In this document: one piece after another, positions 23,544-35,921 of the stretch
Position numbering within the stretch: position 1 is the first letter of the stretch
Layout of the letters: each line of letters begins with the position of its first letter
Origin: Myxococcaceae bacterium
GTDB taxonomy: Bacteria > Myxococcota > Myxococcia > Myxococcales > Myxococcaceae
Direction of reading: 5' to 3'
Assembly: GCA_003818285.1 (NCBI GenBank)
Contig: RPRB01000027.1
Span: forward strand, 1 to 36,456
Length of the DNA stretch: 36,456 nt
The notes under the pieces: model-generated
Databases searched by the model: none
Told to the model about the DNA's origin: nothing
Seen by the model: only the letters and a program-made list of their open reading frames with translations
Made by a program: the position numbers and the translations under genes

Positions 23544-24449
23544 ATGCTCGCGCTCCTGCTCCCTTACGTGGAGCTGACGGACCTCCACCTCTTCGGCCTG
23601 ACCATCCACCCCTTCGGCATCTTCGCCGCGCTGGGGGTCTACGCCGGCGCCGTGCTCACCGTTCGAGCCGGACGGGTGTACGGGCCCGGGGACACGAAGT
23701 CCCTCTCGGAGGTGTTCACCTGGGCGCTGGTGGGAGGCCTGCTCGGCGCCCACCTCCTGCACGTCCTCGGTTACCACCCCGAGCTGCTCCGCACCCAGGG
23801 ACCCCTGGTCCTGCTCAAGGTCTGGGACGGCGTGTCCTCCATGGGCGGCATCCTCGGCGGAATGGCGGGGATCGCCCTCTACTTCCGGCGGAAGGGACTC
23901 CGCATCCACCCGTACTGGGACGCGCTGGCGCTCGGCACGGCGCCCGGCTGGGCAGTGGCCCGGATCGGCTGCGCGGTGGTGCACGACCATCCCGGCGTCC
24001 GGAGCGACGCCTGGTTCGCCGTGGCCTTTCCGGACGGGCCCCGGCTGGACATGGGGCTCGTCGATTGTGTGCTGCTCCTCGTGATCAGCGCCGTGCTCTA
24101 CCTGCTCGCCCGGAAGCCCCGGCCGCAGGGCACGCTCATGGGCGTGCTCGCCATCGGCTACTCGGTGCCACGCTTCTTCCTGGATTTCTTCCGGGCGAGG
24201 GACCTGGCCTTCGTCGACGGGCGCGTCCTCGGCCTCACCCCGGCGCAGTGGATCACCCCGATCCTGGCCGCTCTCGGCGTCTACCTCCTGGTGGTGGCCC
24301 GGCGGATGCCGCTCGCCTCGGTGAGACCGGCCCCGATCGCGGCGGGCCCGGCGGGCGGGGATCCCGACCGACCGGCTCCGGTCAGCGGGTCGGAGGCGGC
24401 GCCCCCGGAGGAGCAGCCGGACCCGCGCCCCGCCCCTTCAGCGCGCTGA
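23544..24449 (+). CDS. lgt: Prolipoprotein diacylglyceryl transferase (Lgt) family protein
   Basis: A polytopic inner-membrane protein of 301 residues with the Lgt fold, the enzyme family that attaches diacylglycerol to the lipobox cysteine. Hydrophobic helices and the sequence order HPFGIFAALGV, WDGVSSMGGILGG, VARIGCAVVHDHPG and GYSVPRFFLDFFRA line up with the Lgt signature. Differences matter: the essential His of the E. coli SFHGG motif is Met100; Arg140 of the GRxGN motif is kept but the Asn is Cys; the YxxxR is kept, and the following Glu is Asp. This could be a divergent clade or a paralogue with another substrate. The last ~60 residues are Pro/Ala-rich and overlap metF. Confidence 0.8.
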   Translation: MLALLLPYVELTDLHLFGLTIHPFGIFAALGVYAGAVLTVRAGRVYGPGDTKSLSEVFTWALVGGLLGAHLLHVLGYHPELLRTQGPLVLLKVWDGVSSMGGILGGMAGIALYFRRKGLRIHPYWDALALGTAPGWAVARIGCAVVHDHPGVRSDAWFAVAFPDGPRLDMGLVDCVLLLVISAVLYLLARKPRPQGTLMGVLAIGYSVPRFFLDFFRARDLAFVDGRVLGLTPAQWITPILAALGVYLLVVARRMPLASVRPAPIAAGPAGGDPDRPAPVSGSEAAPPEEQPDPRPAPSAR

Positions 24450-25293
24450 CGATGAGCCGCGTGGCCGGGCTCTTGTTCAGCGTGTAGAAGTGGATGCCCG
24501 GAACGCCGCGGGCGAGTAGCTCCATGCACTGGACCGTTGCATGGGCCACGCCGAGCTGCACCACCGCGTCCGGGTCGTCGCGGTAGCGCTCGAGCTGGAG
24601 CACCAGCCGCATCGGCACCGTCGCCCCGCACAGCCGGACGAAGCGCTCGAGCTGCTCGATGTTCGTGATGGGCATGATGCCCGGGACGATGGGGACGTTG
24701 ATCCCCAGCCGTCGGGCCCGCTCCACGAAGTCGAAGTAGAAGGCGTTGTCGAAGAAGAGCTGGGTGATCACGAAATCCAGCCCCGCGTCCACCTTGGCCT
24801 TGAGGTTGCGAAGGTCGTCGTCCCGGAGTGGCGTCTCCACGTGGCCCTCCGGATAGCCCGCGCCGCCGAGGCACAGGGTGTGGTCGCGCTCCCGGATGAA
24901 CCGCACCAGCTCCGCCGCGTAGCGGAATCCGCCTGGCAGAGGCTGGAACTCGCGCTGGCCGGAGGGTGGGTCGCCCCGGAGGGCGAGGATGTTCTCCACG
25001 CCCATGGTCAGGAACTGCTCCACCAGCTGGCCGAGCTCCTCGCGGGTGTGGCCGACGCAGGTGAGATGGGCCATGGTCTCCAGGCCGGTGGCCCGGATCT
25101 GCCGGACCAGATCCACGGTCCGCTCCTGCGTGCTGCCCCCCGCCCCGTACGTGACGGAGACGAAGCCCGGCTCGAGCGGCCGCAGGTCCTCGACCGTCCG
25201 GAGGAGCGTGCGCCGGCCCTCCTCGGTCTTGGGAGGGAAGAACTCGAAGGAGAAGCACGGGTCCGAGGGGTTGAGCCGGTTCCTGATCTTCAT
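24382..25293 (-). CDS. metF: 5,10-methylenetetrahydrofolate reductase
   Basis: MetF is an FAD enzyme that reduces methylene-THF to 5-methyl-THF for methionine synthesis. The 303-residue product shows FSFEFFPPKTEEG (catalytic Glu region), VSVTYGAGGST, AHLTCVGHT, ILALRGDPP, DFVITQLFFDNAFY, VPGIMPITN and GIHFYTLNKSPAT in the right order. The final ~15 residues (GPAAPPGAPPPTR) are low-complexity and are encoded in the 68 bp shared with the tail of lgt on the other strand. ATG 25293 diverges from gcvT 98 bp away. A weak AAGG lies 4 nt before the start. Confidence 0.95.
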   Translation of the reverse strand: MKIRNRLNPSDPCFSFEFFPPKTEEGRRTLLRTVEDLRPLEPGFVSVTYGAGGSTQERTVDLVRQIRATGLETMAHLTCVGHTREELGQLVEQFLTMGVENILALRGDPPSGQREFQPLPGGFRYAAELVRFIRERDHTLCLGGAGYPEGHVETPLRDDDLRNLKAKVDAGLDFVITQLFFDNAFYFDFVERARRLGINVPIVPGIMPITNIEQLERFVRLCGATVPMRLVLQLERYRDDPDAVVQLGVAHATVQCMELLARGVPGIHFYTLNKSPATRLIVSALKGRGAGPAAPPGAPPPTR

Positions 25294-25391
25294 CGCGCCT
25301 TGCGGTCACACTCTAGTCAGCGCGCGGCCGGGGTGCTCTCTGGAAGTCTTGATCGCGCTCGGTGGGGTGGGGTAGTCCGGCGGCCACATCC

Positions 25392-26468
<1,077 letters not shown>

Positions 26469-26508
26469 AGCATCGCCCGGCGCTTTCCGAGGAAGGCACG
26501 AGACGACC

Positions 26509-26901
26509 ATGGCCGAGAATCCGAAGAACCTCCGCTACACCAAGGACCACGAGTGGGCCCGCCGCGATGGTGGGGGCGTGGTGGTGGGGGTGACCGCCCA
26601 CGCCCAGGAGGCGCTGGGGGACGTGGTGTACGTCGAGCTCCCGAAGGTGGGGGACGCCGTGACCGCCGGCAGCCCCTTCGGGGTGGTGGAATCCACCAAG
26701 GCAGTCAGCGAGCTGTTCGCGCCCATCTCCGGGAAGGTCACCAAGGTGAACACCGCGCTCGCCGACGAGCCGTCGACCATCAACACCGACCCCTACGGGG
26801 CGGGGTGGATCATCGAGCTGGCGCCGTCGGACCCGTCGCAGCTGGACGGCCTCATGGACGCCGACGGGTACAACGAGCTGCTGGCAAAGACCGCGACCTG
26901 A
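26509..26901 (+). CDS. gcvH: Glycine cleavage system H protein
   Basis: GcvH is the lipoylated carrier that shuttles the aminomethyl intermediate between GcvP, GcvT and the L protein. The 130-residue product has YTKDHEWARR, GVTAHAQEALGDVVYVELP, and VVESTKAVSELFAP, in which Lys64 is the lipoylation site. The C-terminal NTDPYGAGWIIEL is also conserved. It follows gcvT after 40 bp, with GAGGAAGG about 12 nt before the ATG. Length and motifs are normal. Confidence 0.97.
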   Translation: MAENPKNLRYTKDHEWARRDGGGVVVGVTAHAQEALGDVVYVELPKVGDAVTAGSPFGVVESTKAVSELFAPISGKVTKVNTALADEPSTINTDPYGAGWIIELAPSDPSQLDGLMDADGYNELLAKTAT

Positions 26902-26996
26902 CGCTCGCCGGGGCGCGCCGGACCCCGCCCCCGGGATGGGAGCCAGCAGCGGTCCTTCGATCTCCCCCCGAGCCAGCGTGGCCCGGTCCTGTTAAA

Positions 26997-27029
26997 CCGG
27001 CGCCTCCACTGACCGTCGGAGGGCGCCGG
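26997..27029 (+). terminator. Strong GC hairpin between gcvH and gcvP
   Basis: CCGGCGCCTCC (26997-27007) pairs with GGAGGGCGCCGG (27018-27029) across a 10-nt loop, with one bulged G; the inner and outer parts together give 11 pairs. It sits in the 163-bp gap upstream of gcvP, about 35 nt before its ATG. It could reduce read-through, be a processing site or shape gcvP translation. No T-run is present. Confidence 0.45.
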
Positions 27030-27064
27030 CTTGCCCGCCCTCCCACCAGGTAACCATCGACGCG

Positions 27065-29938
<2,874 letters not shown>

Positions 29939-30272
29939 GTCGGGGCGCCCCGCGCCGGACGAGGACCGCCGAACGCGAGCAGTCCCGCGACCGTTCGGAC
30001 GCAGAATTCCTTCCCCCCGAGCGCGGCTCGGACAGACTGGTGCCCTTCAGGCACGGTCGGCAGCCATTGACGCCTACCAGGGCCGTCGATGCGTGCTGGT
30101 GTGGGAAAGCCTCCGCACGCTCACTCCAGGCGAAGCAGATCTTTCGACCTTCGAAGTGCGTGAGGGCGAAACCGACCGCAGACCTTACAGATTATAGATC
30201 CATTTTCTTTGTCCTATTCGATCGCCTGCACCGATCGCCACCTGCTCGTGTCCTCCGATCGAGAGGAGGAAG
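29939..30272. other. 334-bp intergenic region with AT-rich patch
   Basis: I see no gene here. After the gcvP stop there is a perfect palindrome CGGGGCGCCCCG (29941-29952). Most of the gap is GC-rich, but about 30184-30218 is conspicuously AT-rich (contains ATTATAGATCC and ATTTTCTTT) and may hold the promoter of the downstream lipoprotein gene. Three CGATCG hexamers follow (30219, 30232, 30256). No convincing -35/-10 pair with correct spacing was found. No tRNA or known riboswitch shape was seen. Confidence 0.5.
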
Positions 30273-32672
30273 ATGAGTACGACACGAGCATGGTTGTGGT
30301 GGGCCGTCGTCCTGGCGGCTGGCTGCAGTGGTGCGAATCGAGGTTCCTCGGAAGAGTCGGATCCCCTTCGGAGCGATCCGCCGAAGAAGGAGGCGGCTCC
30401 GACGCATTCGAGCCCGATCGCACTGACGAGCGACGATCGCTACGTCTGGAGCGTGAACCCCGACAACGATTCAGTCTCGGTCTTCGAGGTGACGAACGAG
30501 GCGAACAAGAAGCTGGCCGAGATCAAGGTCGGAAGGGAGCCCTGGTGCGTGGCCCTCAAGGAGGAACGGCGCGGCCAGGGGCACGACGAGGTCATCGCCT
30601 ACGTCACCAACATGGCGAGCGGAACGGTCTCGGTGATCGATGGCCAGCGGTGGAAGGTGATCGAGACGATCCAGGTCGGAACCGAGCCCTTCGGCTGCGC
30701 CCTGAGGCCTGACGGCAAGAGGCTGTACGTCTCGAACTTCTCGTCCGACAGCGTCTCGGTGATCGACACCCAGAGCTACCGGGTCATCAGGACCATCGAG
30801 GGTGTAGGAAGCAAGCCTCGGGGGATCGCCATTACTGCCGACGGGAAGAAGGTGTACGTCACCCAGTTCCTGGCCGTTTCTCGGGCAAACGACCCCCGTC
30901 CTCGGACACAGACCGAAGGAGCCGACGACGGCCGGGAGGGCCGGGTGACGGTCATCGATGGCGACTCCAACAAGGTGATCGGAAGCGTCACCCTGAACCC
31001 GTTGCCCGATGTCGGTGCCGCCTTCAAGTCGAACGGGAACACGCTGGCGCGCAGACCGCTCGCGAACCCGGCGGTCTTCGACACCACGACCGGAGCCTTC
31101 CCCAACCTCCTCGAGTCGATCGTCATCCGGGGGAACCTGGCCTACATCAGCAGCACCTGTTCTTCGCCGAACGGGCCGTTCCGCTTCAACGTGAACGTGC
31201 AGGGCTGCCTGGCGGTCATCGACACCACCCGCGACGTCGAGGCTTTTCCCACCCTGAACATGAACGTGGGCGTGAACTTCGAGCCTGCCGGCAAGAAGCT
31301 CTTCAACACCAATCCGTTCATGGTGGCCTTCAAGCGCTCGGCCGCAGAGGGATTCGTCGCCCTGGGCGCCACCAACCGGCTCCTCCGGCTGACGCTGGAC
31401 GGCACGGGGGCAGCCAGCATCAATCCGCCGGCCAGCGCCCAGGACCCCGGCAACATCGCGCGCATCGAGCTCAAGGATCCGCAGGAGATCCTGCAGGACG
31501 ATCCGCAGGACCTCATCGGCGGAAAGAACCCACGCGGCGTGGTGGTGAGCTCCACCGACGCCCGGGCGTACGTGATGGACTTCCTCTCCCGTGACGTGGC
31601 CGTGGTCGACGTCTCTGGCGCCGACCCGACGAAGTACCGCACCCTGGCGCGGCTGCAATCCGCGGATCTGCCGACGGCTGAGCTGGACCGGGTTGCCCTC
31701 CGGGGGAAGTACCTCTTCAACACCGCCATTGGACCGGTCGGGACCCAGCCAAACTCGGTCCGACCCGCGGGCCTGATGTCCGATACCGGTTGGGGCACCT
31801 GCTACAGCTGCCACCCGCAGGCCCTGACCGACAGCGTGACCTGGATGTTCCCGGATGGACCGCGCCAGGCGATCTCGATGGAGAGCACCTTCCCCGCCAG
31901 CGCCGCCGTCATCGTGAACGGCGCACCCGTTCTTCCCGATTCGCACATGCGAGCGCTGAACTGGTCGGGCATCCGTGACGAGGTCCAGGACTTCGAGCGG
32001 AACATCCGCGCCGTCTCGGGTGGCGGAGGCCTCATCCGCGAGCCTGGCCTGCTGGAAGGGGTGGCCGGACTGGCGATGATTCCCGACCTCGCTCCGCTGG
32101 CGAACACCGGTCGCGATCCCGACCTCGACGCCATCGCCACCTACCTGGCCGTGGGCGTCCGGGCGCCGATCTCGCCTCTGGCTGGACAGGACGTCTCCTA
32201 CGGCCGACAGCTGTTCGCGGCCGCGGGATGCCAGCATTGCCACGGCGGCCCCAACTGGACCATCTCCGCCATCGACTTCAAGCCTCCACCGGCAGCGATC
32301 GAGATCGTGGACGCGCAGCTGGTCCGCTTCCTCTGCCGGGTGGGCACCTTCGACCCGACTCTCTTCACCGATGGGGTGAGCAACGAGATCCGGGCCAACA
32401 ACGCGGCCAACGTGCAGGCGCGAGGAGAGCTCGGCTTCAACGTGCCCTCGCTCATCTCGGTCTTCGCCTCGGCGCCCTACCTCCACAGCGGAGCATCCGA
32501 GACCCTGGGCAACGTGCTGGAGAACGTCGCCCACCGGAGCGCGGGGACGGGCGGCATCGACATCCTGACCAGCGCCAGCGATCGGAACGAGCTGGTTCGG
32601 TTCCTCAGCTCCATCGACCGGAGCACGGAGCCCTTCCCGGCTGGAACGGTCCCCGGGCTCTGCGGTCCGTAG
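30273..32672 (+). CDS. Lipoprotein with YVTN-type beta-propeller and di-haem cytochrome domain
   Basis: A 799-residue envelope protein. Its lipoprotein signal (LWWAVVLAAGC, Cys18) is followed by a serine/proline spacer. Residues ~45-470 carry propeller repeats of the YVTN kind: YVWSVNPDNDSVSVFEV, AYVTNMASGTVSVIDG, KRLYVSNFSSDSVSVID, GKKVYVTQF and AYVMDFLSRDVAVVDV. The C-terminal part has two haem sites, CYSCH (510-514) and CQHCH (653-657), with MauG/di-haem-peroxidase-like surroundings such as SYGRQLFAAAGCQHCH and FNVPSLISVFASAPYLHSG. Electron transfer or peroxidase activity at the outer envelope is inferred; substrate unknown. AGGAGG and GAGAGG purine runs stand just before the ATG, so translation should be strong. 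It appears to be a single-gene unit. Confidence 0.9.
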   Translation: MSTTRAWLWWAVVLAAGCSGANRGSSEESDPLRSDPPKKEAAPTHSSPIALTSDDRYVWSVNPDNDSVSVFEVTNEANKKLAEIKVGREPWCVALKEERRGQGHDEVIAYVTNMASGTVSVIDGQRWKVIETIQVGTEPFGCALRPDGKRLYVSNFSSDSVSVIDTQSYRVIRTIEGVGSKPRGIAITADGKKVYVTQFLAVSRANDPRPRTQTEGADDGREGRVTVIDGDSNKVIGSVTLNPLPDVGAAFKSNGNTLARRPLANPAVFDTTTGAFPNLLESIVIRGNLAYISSTCSSPNGPFRFNVNVQGCLAVIDTTRDVEAFPTLNMNVGVNFEPAGKKLFNTNPFMVAFKRSAAEGFVALGATNRLLRLTLDGTGAASINPPASAQDPGNIARIELKDPQEILQDDPQDLIGGKNPRGVVVSSTDARAYVMDFLSRDVAVVDVSGADPTKYRTLARLQSADLPTAELDRVALRGKYLFNTAIGPVGTQPNSVRPAGLMSDTGWGTCYSCHPQALTDSVTWMFPDGPRQAISMESTFPASAAVIVNGAPVLPDSHMRALNWSGIRDEVQDFERNIRAVSGGGGLIREPGLLEGVAGLAMIPDLAPLANTGRDPDLDAIATYLAVGVRAPISPLAGQDVSYGRQLFAAAGCQHCHGGPNWTISAIDFKPPPAAIEIVDAQLVRFLCRVGTFDPTLFTDGVSNEIRANNAANVQARGELGFNVPSLISVFASAPYLHSGASETLGNVLENVAHRSAGTGGIDILTSASDRNELVRFLSSIDRSTEPFPAGTVPGLCGP

Positions 32673-32693
32673 GCGAGGCCTTCAGTGACGCCA

Positions 32694-32723
32694 GCCACCT
32701 GGTCCTTGCGAGGACCAGGTGGC
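32694..32723. terminator. Perfect 12-bp hairpin between convergent genes
   Basis: GCCACCTGGTCC (32694-32705) and GGACCAGGTGGC (32712-32723) are exact inverted repeats with the 6-nt loop TTGCGA. It lies 21 bp after the lipoprotein stop and 62 bp from the end of the opposing TonB-like gene, so it probably terminates both directions. There is no T-run on either side. Confidence 0.7.
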
Positions 32724-32785
32724 GATCGTCGTGCGGGCACGGTGAGGATGCGCCTCATCGCGCCGTCCGGAGCAAGTCGCCCCGA

Positions 32786-34024
32786 TCAGTTGTTCCGGAA
32801 GATCCGCATCAGCGGCCGGCCACCCGTCTCCAGGTAGAACCCGAAGGGGAAGGTGACCGTGCCGTTGGGCCCCATGAGGCCCGGCGGGGGATTCGGGAAC
32901 GGCTGCGCGCGGCGGAAGCTGACGATCGCCGCCTCGTCGAGGAAGTCCACCCCGCTCGAGCGCTGGACCTGGATGTCCTTCACCAGCCCGTCGCTGCTCA
33001 GGGTGATGTTGAGGATCGTGTACCGGTCGCGGCCCCCGTAGATCTCCCCGGTCGGGTCGCGCTGGCGGAGCGGCTCGTTGGGGTCCCAGTTCCGTCCCAC
33101 GGCCTGCTTCACCCGGTTGAAGAAGGTGGCGTACTTCCACTCGCGGGTGTTGAGGAAGGTCCCGTCCCCCTGGTCGACGTCCTGGAGGTGGTCGTTGGGA
33201 GCGGCCCCGATGATCTTGTCCAGCGCGGCGCTGCTCGGCATGAGCTGCGACAGGGTGGGGAGGCCCGCCTTGCCGGCGCTGCCCTGGTCCCCCTCCTCAC
33301 CTGGGCGACCCGGATCGACCCGCAGCCGGTTGGAGTTGCCCTGGAGCGCCGCGCTCTCGCCCTGGTTGCGGACGCTGGCTCCGGGACCCTTGCTGGTCTG
33401 CTCCTTGAGGGCAATCTGGTCGCGCTGCTTGACGTTGGGGAGGTCGAAGACCGGGCGCTGCCCGCCGCCCTTCTGCGCCGGGCGCGCGTCCTGCCCGGCG
33501 CCGCCGTTCCCCTGGACCACCACCTGCGAGGAGTTGTCCTTCCCTGTGGTGTTCCGCTCCTCGGTCGCGGTCTGCCGCGGCATCGCGTTCCGGTAGAACG
33601 GAGTCTGCTCGCGGGCCTTGCTCTCCTTGTCGACCCGGTTGTTCTTCTCCGCCAGGTACTTCGCGTCGGGCGACTCCTGCTCGTTGCCGGGAGCGACGTC
33701 CACCACCTGCCCCTTGGGGTTCTTCTCGTCCTTCGGCTCCGGCTTCTTGGCGGCCTCCGCGCGCCGCTGGGCCTCGGGGCGCTCCTGCTCGCGGGCCTGA
33801 CCGCGGTTCTTCGCCCAGGCGCGAGGGTCGATGTTGCGCAGCGTGACCGCCTGGGGCTTCTGCCGGGGCCGGTCTCCGCCCGGCCACTTCACCGAGACGA
33901 AGTTCATCAGGAGCAGAAGCCCCAGCATGCTGGCGTGGAACAGAAGCGCCAGGAGCGTGGCGATGACCGCGGCGGCTGCCGGACGACGGCGACGTCGGCG
34001 CTGGCTGGGTCCGGACGGGCTCAC
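32786..34024 (-). CDS. TonB C-terminal-domain protein (energy-transducer-like)
   Basis: The 412-residue product has a basic N-terminus (SQRRRRRRPAAAA), one membrane helix (VIATLLALLFHASMLGLLLLM), and a long periplasmic stretch rich in Gln, Asn, Lys, Glu and Arg (about 50-280). The C-terminal ~90 residues match the TonB domain: YTILNITLSSDGLVKDIQVQ, RSSGVDFLDEAAIVSF, FPNPPPGLMGPNGTVTFPFGF. Such proteins couple the proton-motive force to outer-membrane receptors or act as envelope scaffolds. No exbB/exbD or receptor lies nearby, so the partner is unknown. The GTG start at 34024 has AGGA 7 nt upstream. A gap of 161 bp separates it from the SpoIID gene. Confidence 0.82.
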   Translation of the reverse strand: MSPSGPSQRRRRRRPAAAAVIATLLALLFHASMLGLLLLMNFVSVKWPGGDRPRQKPQAVTLRNIDPRAWAKNRGQAREQERPEAQRRAEAAKKPEPKDEKNPKGQVVDVAPGNEQESPDAKYLAEKNNRVDKESKAREQTPFYRNAMPRQTATEERNTTGKDNSSQVVVQGNGGAGQDARPAQKGGGQRPVFDLPNVKQRDQIALKEQTSKGPGASVRNQGESAALQGNSNRLRVDPGRPGEEGDQGSAGKAGLPTLSQLMPSSAALDKIIGAAPNDHLQDVDQGDGTFLNTREWKYATFFNRVKQAVGRNWDPNEPLRQRDPTGEIYGGRDRYTILNITLSSDGLVKDIQVQRSSGVDFLDEAAIVSFRRAQPFPNPPPGLMGPNGTVTFPFGFYLETGGRPLMRIFRNN

Positions 34025-34122
34025 GTGTAAGTCCTACATAACTTGAAGCCGCGGCCCCGACCTACCCGACGCCGGGGGCTCCTCGCCACCGACCGCCGCG
34101 GCCCTGACATAACCCCGGAAAG

Positions 34123-34151
34123 GCAGGCATGTTCCAGCCCGGCAGGCATGC
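34123..34151 (-). repeat. 10-bp direct repeat upstream of the TonB-like gene
   Basis: GGCAGGCATG occurs at 34123-34132 and again at 34142-34151, a 19-bp period (CATGCCTGCC on the coding strand). It lies about 100-130 bp before the GTG of the TonB-like gene, where an activator or repressor could bind. No further copy nearby. Confidence 0.45.
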
Positions 34152-34185
34152 ATCCGCCTCGGGCCAACGCCCCGGGATCCCGGCG

Positions 34186-35910
34186 CTACTCGTAGATGTG
34201 CACGACCTCGGCCCCATTGAAATAATGCCGGAGGATGGCCCGGTAGTCCTGTCCGCTCTCCGCACGGCCGATCGCGCCTGTCTGACACAGGCCCACGCCG
34301 TGCCCCCAGCCGCCGCCCCGGAAGAGGAACGCCACGGGGTTGCCGCGTCCGTCGCGGTCCTCGGTCACGGTGAACAGCGCGCTGTTGAGCATCCCGAACT
34401 GGCGGCGAATGGTGAGCTCGCCCCGCAGCTCGGTGGCTCCGCGGGTGCCGGACACGAGCAGGAGCCGGACCCGTCCCGACGCGCCGCGTTCGAGCGGCTG
34501 GAGGTGGCGAACCGAGCCCACCCCGAGCGGCTCGACCAGCGCATCGAGCTGCTGCGCGGTGAAGCGCTTCTCCCAGCGGTACTTGGTGGGCTGCGCGAAC
34601 CGTCCTCGCCGGCACGCCGCGGGGAGATCGAAGGCCAGGAACCGATCCGGTGCCCGGCGCGGGTCGGGCATGCCTGGCACCGGCTCGAGCACGTCGGGCC
34701 GGCCACGGAGGCTGGGGTCGGGCACGCCGCCCCAGACCACCTCGTTGTCCTCGGTATGGCCGCCGCAGACGGCGCTGTAGACCGAGTCCACCAGCCGGCC
34801 CTCGGTGGAGAAGAGCGCGAGGCCCCGGGTCGCCTCCACCGCGGCGTTGGTGGTGGGAGTCTCCCCGGTGCGGCCGCGGTACACGGCGCAGTGCTGCTCC
34901 GAGCAGAGGAGGTAGGGGTCCGCGAGGTGGCGGGTGCCCACCTTGGCCAGCACCTCGCCGCGGGCGGTGACCGCCTGCGCCTTCAGCGCCTCGGCGGGGG
35001 CGGCGGCGAAGATCTCCGACGGCACGAGGCCGCGGAGGAGGTCCTCCAGCGTCACCAGGTTCACGACGGCGATGGTCCCGGACGCGTCGGCGGAGAAGGC
35101 CAGCCCGCCCCGGTACTCGCGGGTCTCGAAGCCGTGGTTCGGGTACCCGACCGCGAACTCGACCGAGCGCACCTCGAAACCCTCGCCGCCCGGGGTCTCG
35201 GCGCGGATCGGGCCCTCGCTGCTGCCGAGGGGCGTCCCGTCCGCCATGTCCAGCCGCAGGCGTACCCGCGCCGCGGTCCGCACCTCCTCGGCGAGGGTCG
35301 TGCGCGTCCCGAAGCTGCGAACCAGCTCCGTCTGCCGGGCCGTCGCCTCGGCCGAGGTCAGCGCCGGCTCGAGCAGGACCAGCACCTTCCGGTTGTCGAG
35401 GATCTTCCCGGCGATCCCGTAGACCTGGCCGAGCTGCTCCAGCCGCACCTGGAAGCCCCGGCCCTCCCAGCTGGCGCGCTCCGCGGCGATGCCCTCCTTG
35501 TCCGCCCAGGCCAGCTCCGAGGTCTGGACGCGGAAGCGCCGGTCTGCCGGTGTGCCGTCGAGCCAGCGAACCACCAGCGCCGTCCCGCCGGGCGCCTCGA
35601 CCACCTTCTCCGGCTCTCCCTGGAGGAACAGCCGTACCCGCCCGGCGGGGACGAAGGTCACCTCGCGCCGGTTCTCCATCAGCCGGACCGGAACGGTGGG
35701 CTCGCCCGCCCGCACGTCGAGTCGGCGAGTCGACGGTGGGGGTGGGACATCGAGCGGCGGCGGACCCGCCTCGGCGGGCTCCGGGACCGGTGCGACCGTC
35801 ACCACCGGGGCGGGCGGCGGCGGAGGAGGAGGTCGGGGTGCCGCGCACCCGGTGAGGGCGAGGGCGAGGAGCCACGCCCTTCCCACACCTGTCCCGCTGG
35901 GCCGAGTCAC
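34186..35910 (-). CDS. SpoIID/LytB-domain lipoprotein (putative peptidoglycan lytic enzyme)
   Basis: The 574-residue product has a lipobox (AWLLALALTGC, Cys22) and a proline-rich tether (PPPPPPPAPVV...). The SpoIID domain occupies roughly residues 270-574. It includes the catalytic-region motif GLVPSEIFAAAP with Glu299 and KAQAVTARGEVLAKVG. Further motifs are YSAVCGGHTEDNEVVWGG and GWGHGVGLCQTGAIGRA near the end. In spore formers SpoIID is a lytic transglycosylase acting on denuded glycan; LytB-type relatives are common in non-spore formers. A cell-wall remodelling role at the envelope is likely. The GTG start is 11 nt from the 3' end of tRNA-Cys and lacks a clear ribosome-binding site. A GTG at 35886 would shorten the signal peptide too far. 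Confidence 0.87.
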   Translation of the reverse strand: MTRPSGTGVGRAWLLALALTGCAAPRPPPPPPPAPVVTVAPVPEPAEAGPPPLDVPPPPSTRRLDVRAGEPTVPVRLMENRREVTFVPAGRVRLFLQGEPEKVVEAPGGTALVVRWLDGTPADRRFRVQTSELAWADKEGIAAERASWEGRGFQVRLEQLGQVYGIAGKILDNRKVLVLLEPALTSAEATARQTELVRSFGTRTTLAEEVRTAARVRLRLDMADGTPLGSSEGPIRAETPGGEGFEVRSVEFAVGYPNHGFETREYRGGLAFSADASGTIAVVNLVTLEDLLRGLVPSEIFAAAPAEALKAQAVTARGEVLAKVGTRHLADPYLLCSEQHCAVYRGRTGETPTTNAAVEATRGLALFSTEGRLVDSVYSAVCGGHTEDNEVVWGGVPDPSLRGRPDVLEPVPGMPDPRRAPDRFLAFDLPAACRRGRFAQPTKYRWEKRFTAQQLDALVEPLGVGSVRHLQPLERGASGRVRLLLVSGTRGATELRGELTIRRQFGMLNSALFTVTEDRDGRGNPVAFLFRGGGWGHGVGLCQTGAIGRAESGQDYRAILRHYFNGAEVVHIYE

Positions 35911-35921
35911 GTCAGGGAAGA

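Noticed and set aside
25294-25391. Possible glycine riboswitch ahead of gcvT
   Set aside because: Only 98 bp are available between divergent starts, and I see no paired aptamer core; the gcvH-gcvP gap likewise shows only a simple hairpin.
29953-30183. A gene in the gap after gcvP
   Set aside because: The open frame there is only a run-on of an antisense-like shadow, without a start signal or recognisable protein pattern.
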